From the NCBI GenBank assembly GCA_002633005.1, contig NMRA01000360.1:378758-442757 (forward strand): a stretch of 64,000 nucleotides of DNA, in the 5' to 3' direction. Position numbers and translations under genes: made by a program. The notes beneath the pieces were generated by a model. It was not told the origin of the DNA. It did no database searches and saw only the letters and a program-made list of their open reading frames with translations. Shown here one piece after another: positions 21,401 through 27,100 of this stretch (within the stretch, counting starts at the first letter, position 1; each line of letters opens with the position of its first letter). Source of the stretch: Phoronis australis (lineage: Eukaryota > Phoronida > Phoronidae).

Positions 21401-21611
21401 TCGAATCTCGTCTCCGGTACCGTCTGTAAGTGAGCCGAAAAACGATGGCGAAACTTTGGAAAAGAGCAAGGCTGTTGATGCTTCTAATGTTGCAGCTAGT
21501 GCTCTGGTAGTGGAAGAAATGAAATCTGATAAAGCGGAGAATGTTGTTGATGTTGAGATGGGGTGTGAGTCTGGGGAGGTGGACGATGTGAAAGAAAGTG
21601 TAGATAATTAA
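256..21611 (+). CDS. CHD7/8/9: CHD7/8/9-type (kismet-like) chromatin remodeller, C-terminal 19 exons
   Basis: Class III CHD proteins are nuclear ATP-dependent nucleosome remodellers. Only the part after the helicase is present. Exons: 256-427, 2121-2210, 2611-2711, 4204-4315, 5931-6064, 6492-6616, 6961-7237, 8113-8326 (or copy 9439-9652), 10175-10311, 11044-11480, 11826-11954 (or copy 13600-13728), 14751-14948, 15715-15787, 16258-16343, 16862-16948, 17748-17874, 18612-18796, 19962-20078, 20409-21611. Each exon used once gives a single open frame of 1,334 codons including TAA, with all junctions in phase and all introns GT-AG. In order it encodes SANT-like repeats (exons 3-9), an acidic SUMO-consensus segment (10), the conserved WPK|DRVI block (11/12), a basic AT-hook-like patch (16), BRK1 (17), BRK2 (18/19) and a low-complexity tail. 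Two BRK domains fit CHD7/8/9. It looks like a single pre-duplication orthologue, but the paralogue class cannot be set from this part. Duplicated exons reflect assembly breaks at 8596 and 13106. Confidence 0.93.
480..1958. mobile_element. 1.5-kb TIR DNA transposon (degenerate)
   Basis: The ends are inverted repeats: CTTACCGTATTCGCCCTAAT at 480 and, on the other strand, CTTACCGTATTTGCCCTAAT ending at 1958. The outer bases could instead be a TA target duplication, which the palindromic ends do not resolve. Inside, 1526-1786 is a broken coding remnant in two plus-strand frames: [15 protein letters not shown], then, after a frame change, [20 protein letters not shown] and [14 protein letters not shown]. 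This resembles a HIRAN-like module often seen in transposon-linked proteins of marine invertebrates. The superfamily was not determined. Confidence 0.7.
1526..1786 (+). pseudogene. Frameshifted HIRAN-like remnant inside transposon
   Basis: The reading starts HVYKEIW at 1526, meets a stop near 1598, and continues in another frame from 1599 (DKYAACV) to about 1771. The pattern of a short acidic exposed loop, an AxxVL strand and a VTRKISKTF segment suggests a HIRAN-like fold. Assignment is by eye. Confidence 0.4.
2121..2210 (+). CDS. CHD7/8/9: CHD exon 2
   Basis: Encodes [20 protein letters not shown], nearly identical to the block that opens the SANT-like region of vertebrate CHD7/8/9. It enters one base short of a Lys codon and leaves two bases of a Ser codon. 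Confidence 0.92.
2611..2711 (+). CDS. CHD7/8/9: CHD exon 3, first SANT-like repeat
   Basis: Encodes [20 protein letters not shown], the tryptophan-rich start of a Myb/SANT-type helical repeat. A Gly codon is split across the donor at 2712. Confidence 0.92.
2740..3165. repeat. Direct repeat of about 100 bp flanking a small transposon
   Basis: The stretch from taattgacctcttgac to gggtgctcttggag occurs at about 2740-2845 and again at about 3057-3163, with imperfect identity. Both copies contain ggctctgtggttagatcagg. The transposon copy 2846-3056 lies between them. Confidence 0.7.
2846..3056. mobile_element. CAGGGCTTGGAAT family, copy 1
   Basis: Bounded by AGGGCTTGGAAT and ATTCCAAGCCCTG, the same inverted ends as the copies at 17372 and 38460. 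The interior is T-rich (cctcttttaag, ggattt). No target duplication is visible. Non-autonomous. Confidence 0.75.
4204..4315 (+). CDS. CHD7/8/9: CHD exon 4, SANT-like repeat continued
   Basis: Encodes [20 protein letters not shown] and then an acidic end (AEQNDEDDE). This continues the helical repeat from exon 3. Confidence 0.92.
4341..5482. mobile_element. 1.1-kb foldback element
   Basis: The ends TAAGCCCCATTTATA (4341) and TATGAATGGGGCTTA (to 5482) are inverted. Both flanks hold many short runs of the type gtgtaaatttaca and acacccgta, so the arms can pair over more than 100 bp with gaps. No coding sequence was seen. Confidence 0.7.
5071..5097 (+). repeat. (CAG)n microsatellite
   Basis: A short run of cag units with one caa interruption, inside the foldback element. 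Intronic, not translated. Confidence 0.8.
5931..6064 (+). CDS. CHD7/8/9: CHD exon 5, acidic linker
   Basis: Encodes [20 protein letters not shown] and a Ser/Thr-rich tail. The EDPE(F/Y)KP motif is typical of CHD7/8/9. One base carries over to exon 6. Confidence 0.9.
6065..6491 (+). other. CHD intron, no feature seen
   Basis: Ordinary intron between donor gtgagt (6065) and acceptor tgtcag. No repeat or RNA gene was recognised. Confidence 0.5.
6492..6616 (+). CDS. CHD7/8/9: CHD exon 6
   Basis: Encodes [20 protein letters not shown], the conserved WP-S-L-TRLRR-IT-Y block linking the SANT-like repeats, then a basic helix. Confidence 0.92.
6961..7237 (+). CDS. CHD7/8/9: CHD exon 7, SANT repeat
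   Basis: Encodes [20 protein letters not shown] and then [20 protein letters not shown], the best-conserved SANT repeat of this family. It starts in phase 0 and leaves one base of a Glu codon. Confidence 0.94.
7238..8112 (+). repeat. CHD intron 7, assembly copy A
   Basis: Sequence from 7257 onward reappears at 8597-9438 with scattered substitutions and small indels. No other feature was seen in this intron. Confidence 0.8.
8113..8326 (+). CDS. CHD7/8/9: CHD exon 8, copy A
   Basis: Encodes [20 protein letters not shown] and [17 protein letters not shown], the third SANT-like repeat. The exon needs two bases on entry and leaves two on exit, so copies A and B cannot both be spliced into one frame. 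Its donor is repeated in the minisatellite that follows. Confidence 0.92.
8321..8595 (+). repeat. 50-bp minisatellite containing the exon 8 splice donor
   Basis: Five and a half units of 50 bp start at 8321, 8371, 8421, 8471, 8521 and 8571. Each contains aagtgagtactgttgtgtaa, that is, the last two exon bases plus the GTGAGT donor. The array runs into the single N at 8596. The other assembly copy has only one unit (about 9647). Confidence 0.92.
8596..8596. other. Single-N junction 1
   Basis: One N inside a tandem array. The next base restarts the sequence of position 7257, so the join repeats 1.1 kb of the gene. Confidence 0.9.
8597..9438 (+). repeat. CHD intron 7, assembly copy B
   Basis: Near copy of 7257-8112 with a few percent differences and a small internal duplication around 9105-9185 (tgtgatgtttgatctcaaat twice). 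The most likely cause is an allelic contig. Confidence 0.85.
9439..9652 (+). CDS. CHD7/8/9: CHD exon 8, copy B
   Basis: Same length (214 bp) and same protein as copy A, with only silent differences seen. It has intact acceptor ttcag and donor gtgagt, and it joins exon 9 in phase. It is probably the same exon from the other haplotype. Confidence 0.88.
9653..10174 (+). other. CHD intron 8 with dispersed repeat
   Basis: Most of it is copy 1 (about 9741-9985) of the dispersed repeat that recurs near 25595 and 62705. The rest is unremarkable. Confidence 0.6.
9741..9985 (+). repeat. Dispersed repeat R1, copy 1
   Basis: Shares with 25595-25805 the blocks gccttc-atacacca, aagctttt/acagc, ctcgaacaaatact and gcccaaatcggcaactggcc. 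No terminal repeats, tail or coding capacity were found; possibly SINE-like. Confidence 0.65.
10175..10311 (+). CDS. CHD7/8/9: CHD exon 9
   Basis: Encodes [20 protein letters not shown], finishing the third SANT-like repeat (AAKHG at the junction). One base of a Glu codon carries into exon 10. Confidence 0.92.
10312..11043 (+). other. CHD intron 9, no feature seen
   Basis: AT-rich intron ending ttattgcag. No repeat structure or RNA gene was recognised. Confidence 0.5.
11044..11480 (+). CDS. CHD7/8/9: CHD exon 10, acidic SUMO-consensus segment
   Basis: Encodes 145 Glu/Lys-rich residues, probably disordered. Seven psi-K-x-E sites are visible: IKVE, IKSE, VKQE, IKSE, IKTE, VKSE, VKAE. The open frame continues upstream of the acceptor, but the phase (one carried base plus AA gives Glu) fixes the start at 11044. 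Confidence 0.88.
11481..11825 (+). repeat. CHD intron 10, assembly copy A
   Basis: Matches 13255-13599 with scattered substitutions. No other feature was seen. Confidence 0.8.
11826..11954 (+). CDS. CHD7/8/9: CHD exon 11, copy A
   Basis: Encodes 43 residues in phase 0 ending [22 protein letters not shown] followed by DRV is a conserved CHD7/8/9 junction, completed by exon 12. Confidence 0.88.
11955..13105 (+). repeat. CHD intron 11, assembly copy A
   Basis: Matches 13729-14750 closely up to the 29-bp array at its end. It stops inside that array at the N. No other feature was seen. Confidence 0.8.
12873..13104 (+). repeat. 29-bp minisatellite containing the exon 12 splice acceptor, copy A
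   Basis: Eight units of tgaatattatgttgtag + gaccgtgtcatc. The first part ends in a 3' splice site and the second part is the first four codons of exon 12 (DRVI). One unit has gaccat instead of gaccgt. The exon 12 body is absent here. Confidence 0.93.
13106..13106. other. Single-N junction 2
   Basis: One N at the end of the 29-bp array. The next base restarts the sequence at 11333, in the middle of exon 10. Confidence 0.9.
13107..13254 (+). CDS. CHD7/8/9: CHD exon 10, partial assembly copy B
   Basis: Repeats the last 148 bp of exon 10 (11333-11480) with one silent difference noticed. It has no acceptor because the contig begins inside the exon. It is not a separate exon. Confidence 0.85.
13600..13728 (+). 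CDS. CHD7/8/9: CHD exon 11, copy B
   Basis: Same 129 bp and same protein as 11826-11954, with silent changes only. It leads through its own intron copy to the real exon 12. Confidence 0.86.
14618..14762 (+). repeat. 29-bp acceptor minisatellite, copy B
   Basis: Five units, the first divergent (tgataattatg, gtcctc). The last unit is the functional one: its ttgtag at 14745-14750 is the acceptor and its gaccgtgtcatc is the start of exon 12. Confidence 0.93.
14751..14948 (+). CDS. CHD7/8/9: CHD exon 12
   Basis: Encodes [20 protein letters not shown], clearly homologous to the DRV-INRL--IC---LKG-W block of vertebrate CHD7/8. Phase 0 on both sides. Its first 12 bases lie within the last minisatellite unit. 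It ends with a Ser/Thr/Pro-rich part. Confidence 0.9.
15322..15493 (+). repeat. 19-bp minisatellite
   Basis: About nine units of atgtgatacatatatgtag with small variants (gagac, catac). Confidence 0.9.
15517..15604 (+). ncRNA. Box C/D snoRNA, 18S dual guide, copy 1
   Basis: Terminal stem GGAAATACA / TGTATTTCC. C box ATGATGA 15527-15533, D' CAGA 15548-15551, degenerate C' near TGTTGAT, D box CTGA 15592-15595. The guide before D', AGATCCAACT, is complementary to 18S AGUUGGAUCU. The guide before D, CGAGCTTTTTAAC, is complementary to 18S GUUAAAAAGCUCG. By the D+5 rule these place methyl groups on the first A of AAAAAGC and the first G of UUGGAU, 15 nt apart. Human Am668 and Gm683 are also 15 apart (numbers from memory). 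Same strand as its host intron. Confidence 0.9.
15715..15787 (+). CDS. CHD7/8/9: CHD exon 13
   Basis: Encodes [20 protein letters not shown], a strongly basic patch matching the KLT-----RRRRK-EI motif before the BRK region of vertebrate CHD7/8. Confidence 0.87.
15788..16257 (+). other. CHD intron 13, no feature seen
   Basis: Searched for C/D boxes because its neighbours carry snoRNAs; none was found. Confidence 0.5.
16258..16343 (+). CDS. CHD7/8/9: CHD exon 14
   Basis: Encodes [20 protein letters not shown], low complexity and Ser-rich. Phase-consistent with both neighbours. Confidence 0.82.
16344..16861 (+). other. CHD intron 14 (snoRNA host)
   Basis: Carries snoRNA copy 2, ending about 115 nt before the acceptor. 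Nothing else was seen. Confidence 0.7.
16651..16747 (+). ncRNA. Box C/D snoRNA, 18S dual guide, copy 2
   Basis: C box ATGATGA 16665-16671, D' CAGA 16686-16689, D box CTGA 16730-16733, with both guides identical to copy 1. The terminal stem differs: CTTGGGG pairs with CCCCAAG at 16741-16747. The stem has changed on both sides while pairing is kept. Confidence 0.88.
16862..16948 (+). CDS. CHD7/8/9: CHD exon 15
   Basis: Encodes 29 residues beginning [20 protein letters not shown]. Phase 0 to phase 0; skipping it would keep the frame. Confidence 0.82.
17039..17134 (+). ncRNA. Box C/D snoRNA, 18S dual guide, copy 3
   Basis: C box GTGATGA 17052-17058, D' CAGA 17073-17076, D box CTGA 17119-17122. 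The 12-bp terminal stem TACGGAAATACA / TGTATTTCTGTA has one G-U pair. The D guide is unchanged. The D' guide begins GGATCC, which still pairs through a G-U wobble. Confidence 0.86.
17372..17633. mobile_element. CAGGGCTTGGAAT family, copy 2 (6-bp TSD)
   Basis: Starts CAGGGCTTGGAAT and ends ATTCCAAGCCCTG. Directly flanked on both sides by aactgt, a perfect 6-bp target duplication. No coding sequence. hAT-type ends, with the 6-bp TSD recalling the hAT6 group. Confidence 0.88.
17748..17874 (+). CDS. CHD7/8/9: CHD exon 16, AT-hook-like basic patch
   Basis: Encodes [27 protein letters not shown] resembles an AT-hook or nuclear localisation signal. One base of a Glu codon is carried to exon 17. Confidence 0.88.
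17875..18611 (+). other. CHD intron 16, no feature seen
   Basis: No repeat was recognised. A TGATGAT at about 18359 was examined as a C box and rejected. Confidence 0.5.
18612..18796 (+). CDS. CHD7/8/9: CHD exon 17, BRK domain 1
   Basis: Encodes [20 protein letters not shown] and then [13 protein letters not shown], the VP-VN--DG--L-G--AP---L--WL--HP pattern of a BRK domain. BRK domains occur in CHD7/8/9, kismet and BRM-type remodellers. Confidence 0.92.
19207..19343. mobile_element. 137-bp foldback element F2, copy 1
   Basis: Ends GTGAGCCTCTTTTTAGGTTT and AAACTTAAAAAGAGGCTCAC are inverted with one mismatch. Related sequence in the other orientation occurs at about 30080-30245 and 31470-31635 (caatgcatt, gcctcgtta, gtctcaaat). 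Confidence 0.8.
19502..19589 (+). ncRNA. Box C/D snoRNA, 18S dual guide, copy 4
   Basis: C box ATGATGA 19512-19518, D' CAGA 19533-19536, D box CTGA 19577-19580, stem GGAAATACA / TGTATTTCC. Almost identical to copy 1; differences fall just after the D' box. Confidence 0.9.
19962..20078 (+). CDS. CHD7/8/9: CHD exon 18, BRK domain 2 first half
   Basis: Encodes [20 protein letters not shown] and then [16 protein letters not shown], the (T)GDE-V-VIN--TGKK start of a BRK domain. Phase 0 at both ends. Confidence 0.92.
20079..20408 (+). other. CHD intron 18, no feature seen
   Basis: The frame of exon 19 stays open upstream to about 20256, but the acceptor attccag at 20402-20408 restores a complete BRK domain, so this stretch is intron. 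Confidence 0.7.
20409..21611 (+). CDS. CHD7/8/9: CHD terminal exon 19
   Basis: Begins [20 protein letters not shown] and then [15 protein letters not shown], the second half of BRK2. About 340 low-complexity residues follow: a Met/Pro-rich part, a poly-Ala run (about 20864-20925), an acidic part with AQDLSVKK (a degenerate CtBP-type DLS motif), a His-rich run ([11 protein letters not shown], about 21207-21240), and a Ser/Lys-rich end. TAA at 21609-21611. Confidence 0.92.
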   Translation: MTGAKAPPIKHLALWLKQNPTFDVDPKWAHIVKEKADIPDELKDRIRLPSDRGRRSMPSSSLLPPELQFPGTSGLGALPSLTNPAMLSAMHKFPLNVPFGGLPSMGLMSSMMGLPNFPFPVVSTANSDSASDRKSPKDSSKRKSDSPGSSSNAAVAAAAAAEAAAATSAAAFPFMYNPFMYHSLLAAQGLAGFSLPTSLPTSFATLAQAGLANGLKESEETEESARKSEGEQEEAQDLSVKKTVEPEKTREGGQSSSEHKHSKEKHGHHHHHHRKHKDRHGDHSSQRKTDSSSQSSSSRKKIERIAEALAIKQNKDGVAEDSHPEPTKDKGRISSPVPSVSEPKNDGETLEKSKAVDASNVAASALVVEEMKSDKAENVVDVEMGCESGEVDDVKESVDN

Positions 21612-22600
21612 TTAGAGATTGTCATCTCTATTGAGATTATGCCTATGGGATTTCTGTTTGAAAACAGCCTGATTTTTGTTGGACTACAGCGCCACTTGAC
21701 TGTGGACTGGATTGTGACCCTTGCAAAAGTAGTTACTGTGTGGCAATAATTGTTTCTGTGTAAATAGCCAAAGTTTGACAATACGTACTCGATACTGTGA
21801 TGTGTCTAAGATAGTAGACATTTCTTGACTGGTGTCGTTTAAACCAAAGAACATTTGAACGATCACTGTTTAGGTCGGCTAGTCTTTTTATATTTTTTAT
21901 TTTATGAGCATTTTTGTGTCGAACTTGTGTAGATGTGAATGTTTTTAGTGTTTTGTGTGACTAAATATGAATCATGATAGAATTCTAGGACTGACCTGTT
22001 CATTTGTTGTGGGGTGCATTTGTGATGTTATGGACTTGTGGGACGCTCTTTTGTTAGTGACAATTCAAATTGAAGAATTAAATAAATTTACACAGAGTGT
22101 AATAAGGCATTCCCATGTCATCTCAAATGTTGTTATCACATTTCCTGATTTTGACGAGATTAAACTCCCTTTTAGAGGCTGTCACTTTTAGTCCTGCTGC
22201 ATTTAAAAAAATCCTCAATTGTCTTTTCAGCACTCAGTGCAGATTTCGGTACTTCTAATGTAAGTTGTAAAGAACAGAACTTTTGTTTCGATCGCTAGTG
22301 GTCTTATATGGGTTTACAAACGGTTTATTAGTTTAGATCTAGTCGTTGTGCGTGCTCATTGTGTATATCTAATTCATACTCGAATTGTGTAGTGGAACCA
22401 TAGCTGCAATCTTTTGATGTTTGTTCAATTGTGTTATGTAAAGACAGATGTTATAATCAAATAGTAATTTATTGCCCTCAATTACCATTTTCAATAAGTT
22501 ATTTTCTACATGGGATACGCCTGCATTCAGCCATTGTGCTTGTCATGTCTGTGGTTAACATATTGAAGACTATTTTTATCATGAATAAATTGTTTCTTTA
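21612..22600 (+). other. CHD 3' UTR (extent inferred)
   Basis: AT-rich sequence after the stop with AATAAA at 22081 and 22584. The latter lies in atgaataaattg and is followed by a T-rich stretch, so the transcript may end near 22600. No splice sites or repeats were recognised. Confidence 0.45.
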
Positions 22601-23898
22601 TATTACACTTTTTCATCATTTTTTGTTTTTGGCACTTATAACTGACACATCGATTGGGAAAATTGACCAGCCTTGATTTCTGCAAACTAAGGTGCTCGAA
22701 TAGTTTTAAGTCAGTTCATTGTTTTCAGAAGTCACGGTGTATGAACGATAACCTAAAGTCCTCTGTTGTGAACTCTATGCTTATCTGGTTCCTGTGAGGA
22801 GTGTAATGAAACTGGTACTTCAGAATTCTTTCCTCACAAGAAGTTCCTTGCTTACCAACATCTTTACTTTCCTACTTTTCACTCACAGGCAGAAAACCAG
22901 AGTGAAAACTTGCTTGGTACGCTGATGAACTTCTGTACGTGATATAGTACAGTACATCTCCAGAATTCAATGTTTGTTCTGTACTGCTATGTGCAATACA
23001 ATGCCAGCACTAGATTGTGGTTCCTTTTTTCATAAAAAAGAATTTGTGTACTGTATTACCCAAAATATAAGGTCACTACCTTATAGTAGATTTTGGTCTT
23101 ATTTCTGGGTCATTTGCATTCTGGCGTGTACTAAGTGTTCGCCATGTTGTAGGTAATTTTAATTACAACATGGCGAACACTAAGTACACTAATTAAAATT
23201 CCCCGCATTTGTTCTCTTTTTTCATTCAATATTTTTATGGAATGGTTTTAGTAAAGCAATATTCTATATTAGACATTAATTCATTTTGATCGTGACAAAT
23301 TGGCAAAAACAAAAAAAAAAATAAAATGGCCTTGCATTCGACACGACAGTATTTGGGCCTCAGACTACAATGTGTGGCTGTGGCCTCATATTCTAGGTCA
23401 TTCATTTAGGGTTCTCAAAAACGCATGGTTTGGCTTATAAGGCCATTGTTTCATACTCCGGCTAATGCGGTACACGTGAAAATGAAGACAGAGGGACTTT
23501 CTCTGAGAAAAGATTGCTGTTGGTGAGTACGGTCGTCGGTTCGTGTACGAGGAAGATTAGCAACGTTTTTAAGTCGGAATGCGACTTGTAGAGCGGACAG
23601 CGTTCGTGGTTTCGCTAACTCAGCGATTACAAACGATATTTTGGCGTCACCTATAGGCACTATTACTGGTTGACTGTTTGGGCGTAGCACTACCTTAAAG
23701 TAGGTCATGTAACTGCGCGATTACTGCAAAGGAATTACAGTTCAATACAGTTTTTAAGAAATGTCCTTGTATATACGGTGGGTTACTTATGCAGTAGACT
23801 TGTCTACTGTGAAGTTTTTGCGTGTATTAGTATGGCGAAAGATACGTTTACTGTCGGATTATTTTGCTCATTTGCTTTCGTTCATTAAATGGGTCAAT
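22600..23898. other. CHD-RBL intergenic region
   Basis: Unannotated spacer between two same-strand genes. It holds the 26-bp-arm hairpin at 23126-23189 and an A-rich run at about 23310. The last 500 bp are less AT-rich and probably hold the RBL promoter and 5' UTR. Confidence 0.5.
23126..23189. repeat. Short perfect-type hairpin
   Basis: Arms 23126-23151 and 23164-23189 are inverted copies with one mismatch (core gtgttcgccatgttgta) around a 12-nt loop. Confidence 0.88.
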
Positions 23899-23899
23899 G

Positions 23900-23908
23900 T
23901 TTCCCGCC
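23900..23908 (+). promoter_or_regulatory. E2F-type site upstream of RBL
   Basis: TTTCCCGCC matches the E2F/DP consensus TTTSSCGC and ends 70 bp before the RBL start codon. A weaker TTTTGGCGTC lies near 23638. Vertebrate p107 is E2F-controlled, so feedback control is plausible. Confidence 0.6.
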
Positions 23909-23978
23909 ATTTGATGCGTGAGAAAAGATCGTGTAGTTTGTATTGGGGATTTAAATTCCCCGGTTTTAAAAGAAAAAA

Positions 23979-24116
23979 ATGGGACTTTCAGAGGATGGCG
24001 ATGAAAATGTGGAGCAACAGTACGAAGAACTATGCCTGACACTAAATTTAGAAGCAAATACCAAGGATGAGGCGTGGCAAGCCTTCGAAAGAATTAAGAC
24101 AAACTACACCTTAGAA
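23979..24116 (+). CDS. RBL1/2: RBL exon 1
   Basis: Start codon and MGLSEDGDENVEQQYEELCL, then AFERIKTNYTLE, matching the first helix of the N-terminal cyclin-like domain. Phase 0 donor gtaagc. Confidence 0.93.
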
Positions 24117-27100
24117 GTAAGCGTTATTTTGATCAGCCATTTTTGTTTGGTCTTGGATATTTAAAAATGTCGGTTCACACTCAGATTTAGATTTTCAGAT
24201 TTTCACGTCCGGCTTGTGGTTCAGTAGTCCATTTTATTTTATTTTGTTTTACTTTAGGGTAATGAGCTGCACTGGCTTTCCTGTGCGTTGTACGTTGCAT
24301 GCAGAAAGACGAAAGTCCCTACTGTTGGACGTGGAGTCGTGGAAGGCAACTGTGTTTCTCTCACGAGACTGCTGCGGTCATCAAAACTAAGGTGAGTTTA
24401 GGCAATTACATCGCCCTGGATGCCACAGACATACAGGGGCGATAGCACATCCCCACCAAAAGTTACGATTTTCAGAGTACAGGAGATAAAATAAAGTGAA
24501 ACCTGCATATATGCACATGAAGTTGTTGTTAACACATACCATAACAGTCTGGAGATGATTCAGTCAGTATAATTTGAACAAATCGATGAAAGTCAGTCTC
24601 GATTTGCTAGAGTTTCTCTTACCGGGTGCCATTTTGTGGAAGGTACGTGAAATTAGGCATGTTGACAAATAAAAAGTCCGAGGAACACAAATCTTACAAA
24701 TTTCACATGATAACCTTCCCATGCTATTTTGCAAGTGTTATGCACCAGCGTCACGCGGTTCGCTCAGTCTTGCGCTAGCCTTTGCCTAACTCACGTGAAT
24801 CAGTTGAAATACTTTGTGGTTATTGCGCTTGTGGTGAAAAAGTTAACAGTGACTAAAAAGTGGAGTTGGAATTCTTTGCCAAACTCACCTTAATGTGTAG
24901 AAGTAGAAAGGACCACTGAAGAAATAAGCAGTTTTTTAAGTAGTAGTTCTAAGTGTGGAATGTATTTTTGATGAGATGAAAACTCCTATTTGGTGGCTGG
25001 ATTTGGCCTACCGCCCTTTTAAAATACACGGGACAAAATTCGTACAGAAAGCGATGAGAAGTATTGTAGCCCCTAACCGGCCAACTGAGGGGCTACGTGT
25101 TGCCTAAGGTGAGTTATGGTCTATCAAAATTTCTCTTTGTCATAGGTATGCTCCTGTACTTTGAATCTACTATTGATGAAGTTATTATTGCAGTGACTAG
25201 GTTAATTGTGTTACTCTTTGCTTTAGAAATAATAATTTTTCTACTGGTTTGCCTTTTTTCCACTGGTGCTGTGCAGTGCTTGGTTATTTGAGTAATCGTA
25301 AACATTAGATGTGAGGTACGAGCCTGACATTGGTAATAGTCGGATGCATGGGTCCCTGATTTAACAACCAGTTACTCCCACTTAATAACGCCCGATCAGT
25401 GGTAGTAACTGGTTCTCAAATCGATTTTTAATCAGGGACCCTCCTGTTTTTTGTGTGCAAACGTGGAGTTTCAATAAGCCCTTTGTGTTTAGTTACATAA
25501 GTAGATAAGTTCCGGGAAATTTGGACGAAACTGCCCTACTGGACTTGCTTATAAATTAGACTGGACTAAGGTCTCAACTGGGCTCAGGAGAGACGGTGGC
25601 CTTCCATACACCAAAAGCTTTACAGCAGGTTGTGCCTTGTACTGAATAAACCATCAAAGTTATGTTGCTACAGGTAGCTGTTGATGTCTTTTAATGTTCT
25701 AGCTCGAACAAATACTTCCGCCTTCAAATTGTTTTTCTAACAGTCCTTCGTTCACTTGCCCAAATCGGCAACTGGCCATTTTTAAGCTGCTTACGCCAGG
25801 GGATTGAATTTTACCGCTCTCCGAGTTTCCCAGAACTGCCCCTGTCATACAGTAATTTTTATTGTGTTACTGGCAGTTGTGGCAGGGAAAAGCTATTAAA
25901 TTAGTGACATACTTTTATTTTGTGAACATCCACAAGACTGAGGGATAGGTTGTCTTGTGGACACATAATGAATAAAATGAATTGTGCTTTTTCAGTTTGA
26001 TCCAGTTCTTTAACAAGATGAAAAAGTGGTGTGACATGTCTAGTTTGTCAACCGAGTTTCGCGACAAAATCGAGAGATTGGAGCGTAATTTTGCCGTGTC
26101 CACAGTTATCTTCAAGAAATTTGGACCCATATTTTTGGAGATCTTCAAAGATCCGACCAGTGACCCTCCAAGGCCCCCCAGAAGTAGAAAGCAGAGGTAA
26201 TGTGGTTTGTACTCTACATAATTTCTGGTTTTTGTTTAACTGCGGGTGTTTATGTTTAACATAATTCTGTCCTTCTACAAATGAGCTTGTGAGTTGCCTG
26301 TAGGGGCCTAGAATGTGTTTGCTTTGTCTGGTCAATGCCCATATCTTGTTCATTGGGGAATTGGGTGACTTTCATGTATTGATTTTCGCCTCTAGAAGCA
26401 CGGGTTGTTCCCATCCCCATCTTCTATATTCGCCATGAACACTAGTATATCACTGTTTTTTTTTGCAAATTATAGGTCACTANTTTTTTTTTTTGTAAAT
26501 TATAGGTCACTATGTTAATGGCAGTTGTCGAAAGCTGGTGTAACTAATTAATAAACTTACTTTTTTTCTTCCACTGGCCAGTGGGTGCATTGGGTTACCT
26601 ATTAGTTGGTGGTTTCAAAGTTTGTACACGTTACATGTCTGGGTGAAATCAGAAGTCGACGAATCGTTAATTTATGTCATTTTCATGTATAAACATACGA
26701 TGGAAGTAACCTTGAGCTACTTTTCAACCACACTTTTGCTGACTTCTACTATACTTTTGGTGGTCACAATATAAAGAATACTTGCCGTGAGATCAGTCAA
26801 GGCTTTTTAGGCACCTAAAAATATGTGTGGGCTTGAGTGCATTATAAATTATAGAAAATGCAAATTAATTGAATTAAAAAAATCAAATAAATATTGCACA
26901 GTCTTTTTAACCTCTTCAAAAATTTCTAATTATAAGATATGCAAAATGTGGGTTGTTTGTAGACATGTCAAGTGCATGCTTTTTGGGGTATGTGCCAAAA
27001 ATATCCCGTGCATCTGAGCATGACAGCCCAACTGGAGTAGGCATCTGTTGGGTTAGTGATGTTGTTCATGGAGATGAAAAAAAAATTATTCATGTCTTGG

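Larger units (their letters stand above)
24392..25995 (+). other. RBL intron 2
   Basis: Contains the hairpin element at 25350-25441 and dispersed repeat R1 copy 2 (about 25595-25805). 24392-25340 shows no recognised feature. Confidence 0.6.
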
